This document shows, one piece after another, positions 39,596 to 46,948 of a stretch of DNA of 64,000 bases. The notes beneath the pieces are model-generated. The model had not been told where the DNA came from, ran no database searches, and saw nothing but the letters and a program-made list of their open reading frames with translations. The DNA is from Nocardioides flavescens (GTDB lineage: Bacteria > Actinomycetota > Actinomycetes > Propionibacteriales > Nocardioidaceae): NCBI RefSeq assembly GCF_009823805.1, contig NZ_WUEK01000016.1, positions 1-64,000 on the forward strand. Reading direction: 5' to 3'. The stretch's first letter is position 1. Every line of letters begins with the position of its first letter. A program made the translations under genes and the position numbers.

Positions 39596-40564
39596 ATGCA
39601 GCTCTCGTGGGACGACCCACGCCTCGGGATCGCCACCGACTCGAGACGTACGGCGCGGCACCGGCTCCAGCAGTCGTGGTACCGCGAGCAGATCCTGCAC
39701 GCGAAGTACGGCGAGTACCGCGTCAGTGGTGGCACGCGACCGCTGAGCAGCCTGCTCCACGCCGATGACGTCGCCGACCGGCCGGGCCTGAACTTCGTCA
39801 GCCCCGCGGCCGGGGAGTACGCCGGCACGCGGGCCGAGGAGGTGCTCGCCGAGGGCGGCCACCTCGACCGCTCGCGGCTGCAGCGCAACATGCTCTCGAG
39901 CCTGCCGATGACCTTCTCGGTGTTCGGCGAGCTGAGGAGCCAGCCGGGTCGCGGGATCAACGCCGTGAAGGCGTTCTTCGACCCCGAGGCCGTCTCGGTG
40001 CGGCTGCTGGAGTGCGAGTGGCGACCGCCCGTCGACGTGCTGGGTGACGCCTCGTCGTTCGACGCGGTCATCGTCACCGAGCGGGCCGACGGCTCGCGGC
40101 ACCTGATCGCCGTCGAGACGAAGTTCACCGAGCCGTTCAACGCGACCATCTACAACAGCGAGACCTACCGCGACGTGCACGAGAGCTCGGGGTGGTTCCA
40201 CCCCGAGACGGTCGCCGAGCTGGTCGGTCCGTCGACCAACCAGCTCTGGCGCCGCACCCTGCTCGCCGCGGGCTGCGTGCGCGAGCGGGTCGAGGGCGTC
40301 TCGTCGGCGAGCGTCGTGGTGCTGTGCCTGGCCGCGGACCCTGGGGCCGCGATCGCCCTCGCGGGGCTGAGCGCCGCGCTGCGCCAGCCCGAGCGCTGCC
40401 GGGTCGTGTCGTTCGAGTCCCTCGTGGCCGGCCTGCGGGAGGGGATCGACCCCGGCCCGGCGTGGGCCGACGAGTTCGCGGTGCGCTACCTCGATCCGCC
40501 GCTGATCCCCGCCGAGCTGCCCGACGTGCTGGAGGAGAGCGAGCACCCGGGCCGCTCCGCCTGA
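39596..40564 (+). CDS. PD-(D/E)XK nuclease-superfamily protein (PGN_0703-like)
   Basis: A 322-residue protein. The catalytic-type core is SSFDAVIVTERADGSRHLIA with VETKFTEPFN (Asp, then Glu-x-Lys), typical of PD-(D/E)XK nucleases of the PGN_0703-like putative restriction enzyme group. The rest is helical. No methyltransferase lies next to it; the nearest is 12 kb away. I chose ATG 39596 for its GAGGGGG Shine-Dalgarno (39580-39586); ATG 39572 is an alternative. It is divergent from the WXG100/toxin/Vsr operon with a 179-bp gap, so it may be part of the same island. Confidence 0.7.
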   Translation: MQLSWDDPRLGIATDSRRTARHRLQQSWYREQILHAKYGEYRVSGGTRPLSSLLHADDVADRPGLNFVSPAAGEYAGTRAEEVLAEGGHLDRSRLQRNMLSSLPMTFSVFGELRSQPGRGINAVKAFFDPEAVSVRLLECEWRPPVDVLGDASSFDAVIVTERADGSRHLIAVETKFTEPFNATIYNSETYRDVHESSGWFHPETVAELVGPSTNQLWRRTLLAAGCVRERVEGVSSASVVVLCLAADPGAAIALAGLSAALRQPERCRVVSFESLVAGLREGIDPGPAWADEFAVRYLDPPLIPAELPDVLEESEHPGRSA

Positions 40565-40636
40565 GCGCGACCTCACACCCGCTCCACGCTGCGAGGCGTT
40601 GGGTGCGTCGGTGGTGGCTGGCATGGTGGACGGGTC

Positions 40637-41551
40637 ATGGCACAGCGCAGCACCGGAACCCCCGACACCCCCAGCACCCCGTCGACCCCCGACGGCGCGG
40701 CAGCGACCGGGTCGAAGCTCGACATCGACTGGGTCAAGACTCTCGCCGGCGCCCTGGCGGCGGTGACGACCGCGGTCCTGCTCTCGACCCTCGGCGCCGT
40801 CGGCACCCTGCTCGGTGCCGCGCTCGGCAGCGTCGCGGCCACCGTCGGCAGTGCGCTCTACGCCCAGGGCCTGGCCCGCAGCAAGGACGCGGTGCTCAAG
40901 GCCCAGGAGGCCGCGATGGCGAAGGTCGGCGTCGCCCAGGCGGAGGTACGCCGCGCCGCGCGCCGCCGCGACGAGGGTCAGGACACGCTGGCCGACGCCC
41001 ACCTCGAGGCCGCCGACGAGCGCCTCGCCGAGGCCAAGGAGGAGCTCGTCGAGACGGCCGGGCCCGCAGACGGAACGGAGCCGGTCGCCCGCTGGTGGCA
41101 CGGGTTGGCGTGGAAGCGCATCGCGCTGCTGGCCGCCGCCACCTTCGTCGTCGTCATGGGCGCGATCACCGTCTTCGAGAAGATCGTCGGCGAGCCGGTG
41201 TCCCAGCTCACAGGTGGCAGCAGCGGCACCCACAGCACGACGTTCGGTGGCGTCACCGGCGGCGGCCAGAGCGACGACCAGCAGGACGACGGCGGCAACG
41301 GCGGGAAGGGCGAGCAGGAGGGCTTCACCGAAGCACCCAGCGACGGCGCCTCGTCCGACGACGAGCCGACCGAGACCTCCTCGCCGACGAGCGAGCCCAC
41401 GGAGGCGTCCTCGACGCCGACGCCCACGAGCACGCCGACGAGCACGCCGAGCTCGACCCCGTCGAGCGCCCCCTCGGCCACCCCGTCCAGTGCGCCGAGC
41501 TCCTCCGCCCCGAGCAGCAACCCCTCGCCCAGCGCCTCGACCTCCCCGTGA
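40637..41551 (+). CDS. Membrane protein with coiled coil and long Ser/Thr/Pro tail
   Basis: A 304-residue protein of unknown function. A hydrophobic region at about 36-78 (TLAGALAAVTTAVLLSTLGA onwards) is followed by an Ala/Glu/Arg-rich coiled coil (80-135), a single membrane segment (IALLAAATFVVVMGAITVF, about 158-176), a Gly/Asp-rich linker, and about 80 residues of Ser/Thr/Pro repeats that would lie outside the cell. The tail looks like a cell-wall spacer, but no LPXTG or sorting signal is seen. The stop overlaps the next start (GTGA). Confidence 0.75.
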   Translation: MAQRSTGTPDTPSTPSTPDGAAATGSKLDIDWVKTLAGALAAVTTAVLLSTLGAVGTLLGAALGSVAATVGSALYAQGLARSKDAVLKAQEAAMAKVGVAQAEVRRAARRRDEGQDTLADAHLEAADERLAEAKEELVETAGPADGTEPVARWWHGLAWKRIALLAAATFVVVMGAITVFEKIVGEPVSQLTGGSSGTHSTTFGGVTGGGQSDDQQDDGGNGGKGEQEGFTEAPSDGASSDDEPTETSSPTSEPTEASSTPTPTSTPTSTPSSTPSSAPSATPSSAPSSSAPSSNPSPSASTSP

Positions 41552-41889
41552 GCACGCCCGACCACCGCGGTCGGCTCGAGGCCGAGCGCCGGCGTACGAC
41601 GGACCGGTTGGCACGACTGCGCGAGGACCACGACGGCTTCGTGGAGGCCTCGCGCGACTCCAACGCCGACGACGAGCACGACCCGGAGGGCGCCACCATC
41701 GCCTTCGAGCGATCGCAGGTCGAGACGCTCACCCGGCAGGCGCAGCGCCGCCTGGCCGAGGTCGAGGCGGCCCTGGTGCTGCTGGACGAGGGTGGCTACG
41801 GCGTCTGCGACGTGTGCGGGGCCGAGATCCCCGAGGAGCGCCTCGAGGCGCGGCCGACGGCCCGCACGTGTGTCTGTTGCGCCGCCTAG
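41548..41889 (+). CDS. DksA/TraR-type zinc-finger protein
   Basis: A 113-residue protein. A helical N-terminal half is followed by a C4 zinc finger, GYGVCDVCGAEIPEERLEAR then TARTCVCCAA. The pattern matches the DksA/TraR C4 type, which binds in the RNA polymerase secondary channel. The N-terminal coiled coil carries several acidic residues (NADDEHDPEGATIAFERSQ). GTG start overlapping the membrane gene stop. Its own TAG stop forms the first half of the -10 hexamer of the next gene (TAGGGT). Confidence 0.88.
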   Translation: MSTPDHRGRLEAERRRTTDRLARLREDHDGFVEASRDSNADDEHDPEGATIAFERSQVETLTRQAQRRLAEVEAALVLLDEGGYGVCDVCGAEIPEERLEARPTARTCVCCAA

Positions 41890-41892
41890 GGT
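41887..41892 (+). promoter_or_regulatory. -10 hexamer TAGGGT overlapping a stop codon
   Basis: The TAG stop of the DksA/TraR-type gene forms the first three bases of TAGGGT; ATG follows after 7 nt at 41900. Confidence 0.6.
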
Positions 41893-41899
41893 GACCGCC

Positions 41900-42451
41900 A
41901 TGAGACCGCACCGCCTGATCGCCGCCGTCGCGCTCGTGGCCGCCGTGCCCACTGCCCTGTGGGTGACGGCGGTCCCGGCGCAGGCGGCACCACCGATCTC
42001 CCGCACGGTGACCGACCCGGTCGACGCGACGGCCGCCTTCGACGTCACCGAGGTCGTCATGCGCGCCGCTCCGGCGGCGGGACGGTCGGCGGTCGTGGTC
42101 GTGCGGCACCCACGTGCGGTGGCGCCGGGCGACACCCTCGACGTGTGGTTCGACCTCGACGGTGACCGCGCCCCCGACCTGCACGTGAGCGGGAGCGCCT
42201 TCTCGGAGTACCGCGCCTTCGAGTCCGACGCCTTAGACGACGACGGCCGCGACGTCACCTCCCGCGGCTGCGTGCGGCTCTCGATGCAGGGCCGGACGTC
42301 GCGGGTGCGGCTGGCGCCGGACTGCGTCGGCGACCCGCGCTCGTTCTCGGTCGCGGTCCGCTCCTCGGTCGAGGGGGCCGAGCCGGAGACCGACGACTGG
42401 GTGCCTCGCCCGGAGCGGCTCACCCGCAAGGTCCTCGCCGTCGTCGTGTGA
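41900..42451 (+). CDS. Secreted protein of unknown function
   Basis: A 183-residue protein with a clear signal peptide (RLIAAVALVAAVPTALWVTA, cleavage after AQA near residue 30). The mature part is beta-rich and Asp-rich (DTLDVWFDLDGDRAPDLHVS), with a single Cys pair, suggesting a calcium-binding or beta-sandwich domain. No family recognised. The leaderless ATG start lies 7 nt after a TAGGGT that uses the previous stop codon. Confidence 0.75.
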   Translation: MRPHRLIAAVALVAAVPTALWVTAVPAQAAPPISRTVTDPVDATAAFDVTEVVMRAAPAAGRSAVVVVRHPRAVAPGDTLDVWFDLDGDRAPDLHVSGSAFSEYRAFESDALDDDGRDVTSRGCVRLSMQGRTSRVRLAPDCVGDPRSFSVAVRSSVEGAEPETDDWVPRPERLTRKVLAVVV

Positions 42452-42505
42452 GGCGCGCGGAGGGACGACCCGTCTGACCGCGCCTGCGCCGGTTACCCGG
42501 CGCGC

Positions 42506-43174
42506 GTGCCCTCCCTCGCAGCCCCGCTCGCCCGCACGGCCGCGAACACCGGCGGCGTCACCCTGGCCGTCCTGGTCCGCGGCCTCGCCATCGTCCGGCA
42601 CCCGCCGAAGCCGATGCACCCCCACGGTGCCGTCCGCCGGGGGCGGCTGCACCGCCGCGGCGGTCCGCGGTCGACCGGCGCGTCGTTCCTCGACCAGCCC
42701 GGCGTCGACGAGATCGTGGTCCGGGAGTCGCGGGCCGTCGGCCTCCCCAGCGGCTGGCCCGACGTCCACGGCCTCGCCGTGAAGGTGCCGCTCGGCGCGG
42801 CCGGTCACGCCGACCTACTGCTCTCGACCACCGGGGCCGGCCGCCTCACCCGCTACCTCCTCACCGCGACCCGGGCTCAGGAGCACGGGCTGCTCGGCAC
42901 CCTCGTCCCCTTCCGCTCTCCCTCCGGAGCTGTCGTCGTCGCGGGGCGCTACCACGGACCCGCCACCGTGGAGCTGGTGTACGCCGGCCCGCGGGAGGAC
43001 TGGCAGCCCTTCGCCGAGCTCGAGCTGGGCGAGCGCGAGCCCGACGACCCCGAGCTGGTCTTCGACGCCGTGCTCCACCCCCCGCCGGGCCTCGAGCAGT
43101 ACGACGTCGTGCGCCGCCTCCGCGAGCCGTCGTACGCCCGGGCCCGGGCCGCGCGCGGGGCAGCGGCCCCCTGA
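42506..43174 (+). CDS. Conserved hypothetical, possibly catalase-fold-related
   Basis: A 222-residue protein. The block RAVGLPSGWPDVHGLAVKVP with DLLLSTTGAGRLTRYLL resembles small actinobacterial proteins distantly similar to the catalase barrel; the usual heme-binding residues are not obvious to me. A C-terminal basic helix follows. The GTG start is tentative. It lies between a secreted protein and the ERCC4 gene. Function unknown. Confidence 0.6.
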   Translation: MPSLAAPLARTAANTGGVTLAVLVRGLAIVRHPPKPMHPHGAVRRGRLHRRGGPRSTGASFLDQPGVDEIVVRESRAVGLPSGWPDVHGLAVKVPLGAAGHADLLLSTTGAGRLTRYLLTATRAQEHGLLGTLVPFRSPSGAVVVAGRYHGPATVELVYAGPREDWQPFAELELGEREPDDPELVFDAVLHPPPGLEQYDVVRRLREPSYARARAARGAAAP

Positions 43175-43187
43175 GCACCACCCGTGG

Positions 43188-43193
43188 CACACT
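43188..43193 (+). promoter_or_regulatory. -10 hexamer CACACT upstream of the ERCC4 gene
   Basis: CACACT, 6 nt, then GTG 43200. It is a CANNNT-type variant of the leaderless promoter pattern. Confidence 0.5.
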
Positions 43194-43199
43194 CGCGAC

Positions 43200-44195
43200 G
43201 TGCCCGACGACTTCGTCATCGCACGGAACCCGGACCCGGACTCCACGCTGCCCTACCTGCTCCGCATCCCCCTCGCGAGCGGCGCGGTGGTGCTGAAGGC
43301 GCGTGACACCTGGCCGCGGACCAGCAAGGTCTACTGCCACCGCGCCGAGGAGTGGCCGGCCGACGCCGAGGTCGTCGAGCGGGTCGGGGTGCGCAGCTGC
43401 ACGCGCCGCGGGGCCTCCATCGACCTCGTGCTCGACCGCGGTCGGGAGAACCGCTCGCAGCTCGTCTTCGCCCAGGCGAAGGGCCGTCCGGTCATCTTCT
43501 GGCAGAGCGCCCGCACGACGCGCCAGGCCCGCCCCGCGGTCGCCGTACCCACTGCGCGGCCCTCGGGGATCGTCGACCTCGAGGTCACCGTCGACACCCA
43601 CGAGCGCTACCCGTGGACCTTCTCCGACCGGCAGGCGACCGTGCGCCGCGGGGCGCTCGCGTGCGGCGACTACGGCGTGGTCCGCGACGACCGGCTCCTC
43701 GCCGTGGTCGAGCGCAAGAGCCTCGCCGACCTCGCCTCCTCACTGAGCTCGGGCAAGCTGCGCTACCAGCTCGGCGAGCTCGCCAGCGTGCCGCGAGCGG
43801 CCGTCGTGGTCGAGGAGAGGTACGCCGAGGTCTTCCGCCACGAGCACGTGCGCGCCTCGGTCTTCGCCGACGGTCTGGCCGAGTGCCAGGTCCGCTGGCC
43901 GAGCGTGCCGATCGTGTTCTGCGAGACCCGCAAGCTCGCCCAGGAGTGGGCCTTCCGCTTCCTCGGGGCGGCTCTGCGCGCCCACCTCGACGACGAGGGC
44001 GGGGCCGCCCGCGTCGAGGAGCTGGTCGCGGCCGGCCCGCTGGCGCCCGTGTCGCCGGCGACGGGGCCGAGCGCGGCCGAGCTGCGTGTCTGGGCGGCGG
44101 CCCACGGGTTCGAGGTGTCCGCGAAGGGACGCGTGCCGGCGGCCGTGCGGGCTGCCTACGATGCCGCCCTCGCGAGCGCGACGGAGGGCTCGTAA
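43200..44195 (+). CDS. ERCC4 nuclease domain fused to Lsr2 C-terminal-like domain
   Basis: A 331-residue protein. The N-terminal 110 residues form an unassigned beta-rich part. An ERCC4/XPF-type nuclease domain follows (TVDTHERYPWTF, GALACGDYGV, LAVVERKSLADLASSL), with the ERK-x3-D catalytic motif intact. Residues about 290-325 (ELRVWAAAHGFEVSAKGRVP) match the Lsr2 C-terminal DNA-binding domain, including a KGR version of its RGR hook for AT-rich minor grooves. This suggests a structure-specific nuclease targeted to AT-rich or foreign DNA. The GTG start is leaderless. Its TAA stop lies within the next gene's -10 hexamer. Confidence 0.85.
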   Translation: MPDDFVIARNPDPDSTLPYLLRIPLASGAVVLKARDTWPRTSKVYCHRAEEWPADAEVVERVGVRSCTRRGASIDLVLDRGRENRSQLVFAQAKGRPVIFWQSARTTRQARPAVAVPTARPSGIVDLEVTVDTHERYPWTFSDRQATVRRGALACGDYGVVRDDRLLAVVERKSLADLASSLSSGKLRYQLGELASVPRAAVVVEERYAEVFRHEHVRASVFADGLAECQVRWPSVPIVFCETRKLAQEWAFRFLGAALRAHLDDEGGAARVEELVAAGPLAPVSPATGPSAAELRVWAAAHGFEVSAKGRVPAAVRAAYDAALASATEGS

Positions 44196-44198
44196 CCT
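44193..44198 (+). promoter_or_regulatory. -10 hexamer TAACCT overlapping the ERCC4 gene stop
   Basis: The TAA stop supplies the first half of TAACCT. GTG follows after 7 nt at 44206. Confidence 0.55.
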
Positions 44199-44205
44199 TG
44201 GGTGA

Positions 44206-44688
44206 GTGGCCGAGGAGTACTGCGAGCTGTGTGACCTCCCGCTGAGCACCTGTGTGCACGGCATGCCGAAGGCACCGCCCGAGCCGCCGCCCACGCCCCG
44301 CACGCAGCGCACCCCGCGCGCCACGGTCCGCACCAGCACGGTCGGCGGGGACTCCTCGACGACGTCGGCGCGCACGACCTCCACCCGCACCCCGGCCGCG
44401 CCTGCGCGACCGCCGAGCAAGGTCACCGACCAGGCGGCGTTCCGCCCTCACATCGTGCGGATCCTGAAGGCCGAGGGCAGCCTCGAGACCGAGGACATGC
44501 TCCTCGAGCTCGAGATGGCCATGGAGGACGAGCTGCGCGAGCGCGACCGCCAGACCTCGCCCACCGGAGAGGTGCGCTGGCACACCACGGCCCGCAAGGA
44601 GCGCAAGGCGATGATCGACGCCGGGCTCATGGTCGAGGGCCGGGGCGTGTGGGAGCTGACGTCCGCCGGGCAGTCGGTCGACTACTGA
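44206..44688 (+). CDS. Mrr-N-like winged-helix protein with short zinc-type N-terminus
   Basis: A 160-residue protein. It starts with a small cysteine cluster (YCELCDLPLSTCVHGMP), possibly metal-binding, then a 60-residue Pro/Thr/Arg linker. Residues about 75-157 look like the winged-helix domain found at the N-terminus of Mrr-type restriction proteins (FRPHIVRILKAEGSLETEDM, ARKERKAMIDAGLMV, GVWELTSAG). There is no nuclease domain. It probably binds DNA, perhaps with the ERCC4-Lsr2 protein upstream. GTG start from TAACCT spacing. Confidence 0.7.
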   Translation: MAEEYCELCDLPLSTCVHGMPKAPPEPPPTPRTQRTPRATVRTSTVGGDSSTTSARTTSTRTPAAPARPPSKVTDQAAFRPHIVRILKAEGSLETEDMLLELEMAMEDELRERDRQTSPTGEVRWHTTARKERKAMIDAGLMVEGRGVWELTSAGQSVDY

Positions 44689-44695
44689 GCGGGCC

Positions 44696-45328
44696 TCACC
44701 ACAGCCTGCCGCGGCCGGGTTCGTAGACCTCGATCTCCGCGCCCAGCTGCGCGCCGAGCCGCAGGTCGAGGTCGTCACCCGACCAGAAGCTCCCGGGGTC
44801 GTAGGCGTTGGTCGGGCGGTCGGCGTCGAGCAGCCCCATGGCGACGTACGCCGACGCGACCACCTCGGCGCAGTAGGCCAGCTCGGTCGGTGCCTGGCGC
44901 CGCAGGCGGCCCCGCGCCACGCGACCGACGAGGCCCAGCGTCGAGGGGAACGGCAGCCCGTCCATGCGCGCCACGGTCTGCAGCAGCGCGTCCTCCATCG
45001 CCGGGGTGACGTCGACCGAGAGCTGGCGCAGCCAGCCGCGCTGCTCGTAGCGGCCCGTCCACTGCCCCACCGCCTGGCGCAGGTCGTGCAGCTGCACCCC
45101 GCGCTGGTGCTTGCCGGCCCACACGTCAGGAAGCCCCTTGCCGAGCTCGGCGTGCCACATCAGCGGCGGCAGGTCGTCGATGACGACCGCCATGCCGACG
45201 TGGTTGACCGGGGCGTTGGTGAGGGTGCGGATCGCGTGGTCGGCGACCGAGCGCCCCCGGAACAGCCACAGGTCACCGGTGCGGGTCAGCTCGCACGCCT
45301 CGTCCAGCGTCAGACGGGAGGCAGTCAT
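44696..45328 (-). CDS. Permuted NlpC/P60-like (YiiX-type) protein
   Basis: A 210-residue protein with no signal peptide. The first block GDLWLFRGRSVADHAI with PVNHVGMAVVID carries a candidate catalytic His, and the late LAYCAEVVASAYVAMGL carries the candidate Cys. This His-before-Cys order is typical of permuted NlpC/P60 (YiiX/YaeF-like) hydrolases, which act on amide or ester bonds. The substrate is unknown. ATG start with CATGAT 6 nt upstream, inside a 14-bp divergent promoter shared with the small gene at 45343. Confidence 0.78.
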   Translation of the reverse strand: MTASRLTLDEACELTRTGDLWLFRGRSVADHAIRTLTNAPVNHVGMAVVIDDLPPLMWHAELGKGLPDVWAGKHQRGVQLHDLRQAVGQWTGRYEQRGWLRQLSVDVTPAMEDALLQTVARMDGLPFPSTLGLVGRVARGRLRRQAPTELAYCAEVVASAYVAMGLLDADRPTNAYDPGSFWSGDDLDLRLGAQLGAEIEVYEPGRGRLW

Positions 45329-45342
45329 GGCACGATCATGGC
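45329..45342. promoter_or_regulatory. 14-bp divergent intergenic region with overlapping -10 hexamers
   Basis: CACGAT (45331-45336) lies 6 nt before GTG 45343 on the plus strand. CATGAT (complement of 45335-45340) lies 6 nt before ATG 45328 on the minus strand. The two hexamers share two base pairs, so simultaneous use of both promoters should be sterically hindered. Confidence 0.6.
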
Positions 45343-45507
45343 GTGCGCCTGTGGAAGTGGCTGGGACTGGCCGGACTCGCCGGGGTCGCGGCCACCGGGG
45401 TCGTCGTCGCCCGCGACCAGCGCCGACGCACCCAGCTGAGCCCCGACGAGGTGCGAGAGCGCCTGCACGAGCGGGTCCGGGCCGCCGGTGTCGGTGGTCC
45501 CTCGTAG
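45343..45507 (+). CDS. Small membrane-anchored protein, 54 residues
   Basis: The reading VRLWKWLGLAGLAGVAATGV opens a single membrane segment (residues about 4-23), followed by a basic stretch and a helical tail (RRTQLSPDEVRERLHERVRA). The leaderless GTG start is supported by CACGAT at 45331-45336 with 6-nt spacing. The stop TAG is also the first half of the next gene's -10 hexamer. No family recognised. The consistent promoter spacing on both sides is the main reason to call it real. Confidence 0.7.
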   Translation: MRLWKWLGLAGLAGVAATGVVVARDQRRRTQLSPDEVRERLHERVRAAGVGGPS

Positions 45508-45510
45508 CGT
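45505..45510 (+). promoter_or_regulatory. -10 hexamer TAGCGT overlapping a stop codon
   Basis: The stop TAG of the small gene forms TAGCGT; ATG follows after 7 nt at 45518. Confidence 0.6.
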
Positions 45511-45517
45511 CCCCGAC

Positions 45518-46186
45518 ATGGAGCTGAGCGACGCCTGCGCGATGGCGGAGCACCTGCTGGAGGTGCACGGGCTGGGGGAGTGGAGCGTCTTCTTCGACGG
45601 CGCCAAGCGGCGTGCCGGCATCTGCCGCTACGCCGAGCGTGTGATCGGGCTGAGCGCTCCGCTCACGGTGGTCCACACCGTCGACGAGGTCCGCGACACC
45701 GTCCTGCACGAGATCGCGCACGCCCTGGCCGGCCCGCGCCACGGGCACGACGCCCACTGGCGCGCCATCGCGGTCTCGATCGGCTGCTCCGGTCAGCGCT
45801 GCGTCTCGCCCGACGCCCCCACCGCCCCGGCGGCCTGGCTGGGGGTCTGCCCGGGCGGCCACACCGTGGAGCGGCACCGCCGACCCGAGCGGGTGATGAC
45901 GTGCGGGCGCTGCTCACGCGGCTTCGACCTTCGCCACGTCTACTCCTGGACCCACCACGGCCGCCCCGCGGTCCTCCACCCCAATTACGAGGCCGAGCTC
46001 GCGCGCCTGCGCGAGGGTCGCCGGGTCGTGCTGCTGCCCGTCGGGGCACGTGCCCGCGTCGTCGTCGAGGGGGAGCACCACGGCACCGTCGGACGCGTCG
46101 CCAAGCGCGGTCGCACGTCGTACCACCTCGAGGCGGGGCGGGTCGTGCTGCGCGTGCCGTTCGCCTGGGTCGAGCCGGTGCCATGA
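45518..46186 (+). CDS. SprT-like zinc metalloprotease domain protein
   Basis: A 222-residue cytoplasmic protein. The zinc site is VLHEIAHALAGPRHGHDAHW (HEIAH plus a later His), preceded by the SprT-like N-terminal AGICRYAERVIGLSAPL. A zinc ribbon is suggested by CPGGHTVERHRRP and VMTCGRCSRGFD. The last 60 residues form a small beta barrel (VVLLPVGARARVVVEGEHHG). Eukaryotic SPRTN relatives clear DNA-protein crosslinks, so a DNA-repair role is possible in this neighbourhood; the bacterial function is not established. ATG 45518 is chosen from TAGCGT spacing. Confidence 0.82.
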   Translation: MELSDACAMAEHLLEVHGLGEWSVFFDGAKRRAGICRYAERVIGLSAPLTVVHTVDEVRDTVLHEIAHALAGPRHGHDAHWRAIAVSIGCSGQRCVSPDAPTAPAAWLGVCPGGHTVERHRRPERVMTCGRCSRGFDLRHVYSWTHHGRPAVLHPNYEAELARLREGRRVVLLPVGARARVVVEGEHHGTVGRVAKRGRTSYHLEAGRVVLRVPFAWVEPVP

Positions 46187-46435
46187 CTTTCCTGTCGTCC
46201 CGGCCGTGACCTCCGCCGAGGAGGCTCGTTGTCCAGGTCAACGGCACGGTGTCCTCGGCGGTGAGCCCGCCATCGGGGAGGGCCGGACCAGGCGTCGCCG
46301 ACCTCGTCCCGGGAGAGGTCGAGGCGCTGGCCACGGCCCCGGGTCCTCCGTCGGGGACACCGTCGTCGTTCCCCTTGAGCCTGACCGCTGTCAGGTACGA
46401 CGTTGCGTCGGTCACCTCGCGGGTACTGCCCGCGC

Positions 46436-46948
46436 GTGAGCGGACTCGACCACCCTGTCGTCGTCATGGGCGTCTCCGGCTCGGGCAAGTCCACGGTCGG
46501 CGCTGCGCTGGCCGGTCGGATGCGCGTCCCGTTCGAGGACGCCGACGACCTGCACCCCCAGGCCAACATCGACAAGATGAGCCGCGGTGAGCCGCTCGAC
46601 GACTCCGACCGCTTCCCGTGGCTCGAGAAGATCGGCGAGTGGCTGGTGGCCCACGCCGACGGCGGGGTCATCGCCTGCTCGGCGCTCAAGCGCCGCTACC
46701 GCGACCAGTTGCGCCACCACTGCTCCGAGGTGGTCTTCCTGCACCTCGAGGGCGGCCGTGACCTCATCGAGAGGCGTCAGGCCAGCCGGCCCGGGCACTT
46801 CATGCCGAGCTCGCTGCTGACCTCGCAGTTCTCGACCCTGGAACCGCTCGCCCCCGACGAGCGCGGCGTCGTCGTCGACGTCGGCAGCAGCGTCGACCAG
46901 ATCGTCGAGGAGTACGTGCGCCAGGCCCGACTGGAGGAGGACTCGTGA
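46436..46948 (+). CDS. gntK: Gluconokinase
   Basis: A 170-residue kinase that phosphorylates gluconate to 6-phosphogluconate. Walker A is VVMGVSGSGKSTVGAALAG, followed by FEDADDLHPQANIDKMSRG and DRFPWLEKIGEW, diagnostic of gluconokinases. ACSALKRRYRDQLR and SLLTSQFSTLEPL are also typical. GTG start with TACTGC (46424-46429) 6 nt upstream. Its TGA overlaps the gntP GTG, so uptake and phosphorylation are coupled. The 249-bp gap before it (46187-46435) shows no gene and no operator I can name. Confidence 0.95.
   Translation: MSGLDHPVVVMGVSGSGKSTVGAALAGRMRVPFEDADDLHPQANIDKMSRGEPLDDSDRFPWLEKIGEWLVAHADGGVIACSALKRRYRDQLRHHCSEVVFLHLEGGRDLIERRQASRPGHFMPSSLLTSQFSTLEPLAPDERGVVVDVGSSVDQIVEEYVRQARLEEDS

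Noticed and set aside
46187..46435. Possible regulator gene upstream of gntK
   Set aside because: Open frames here lack any recognisable domain and have no start signal; treated as promoter region.
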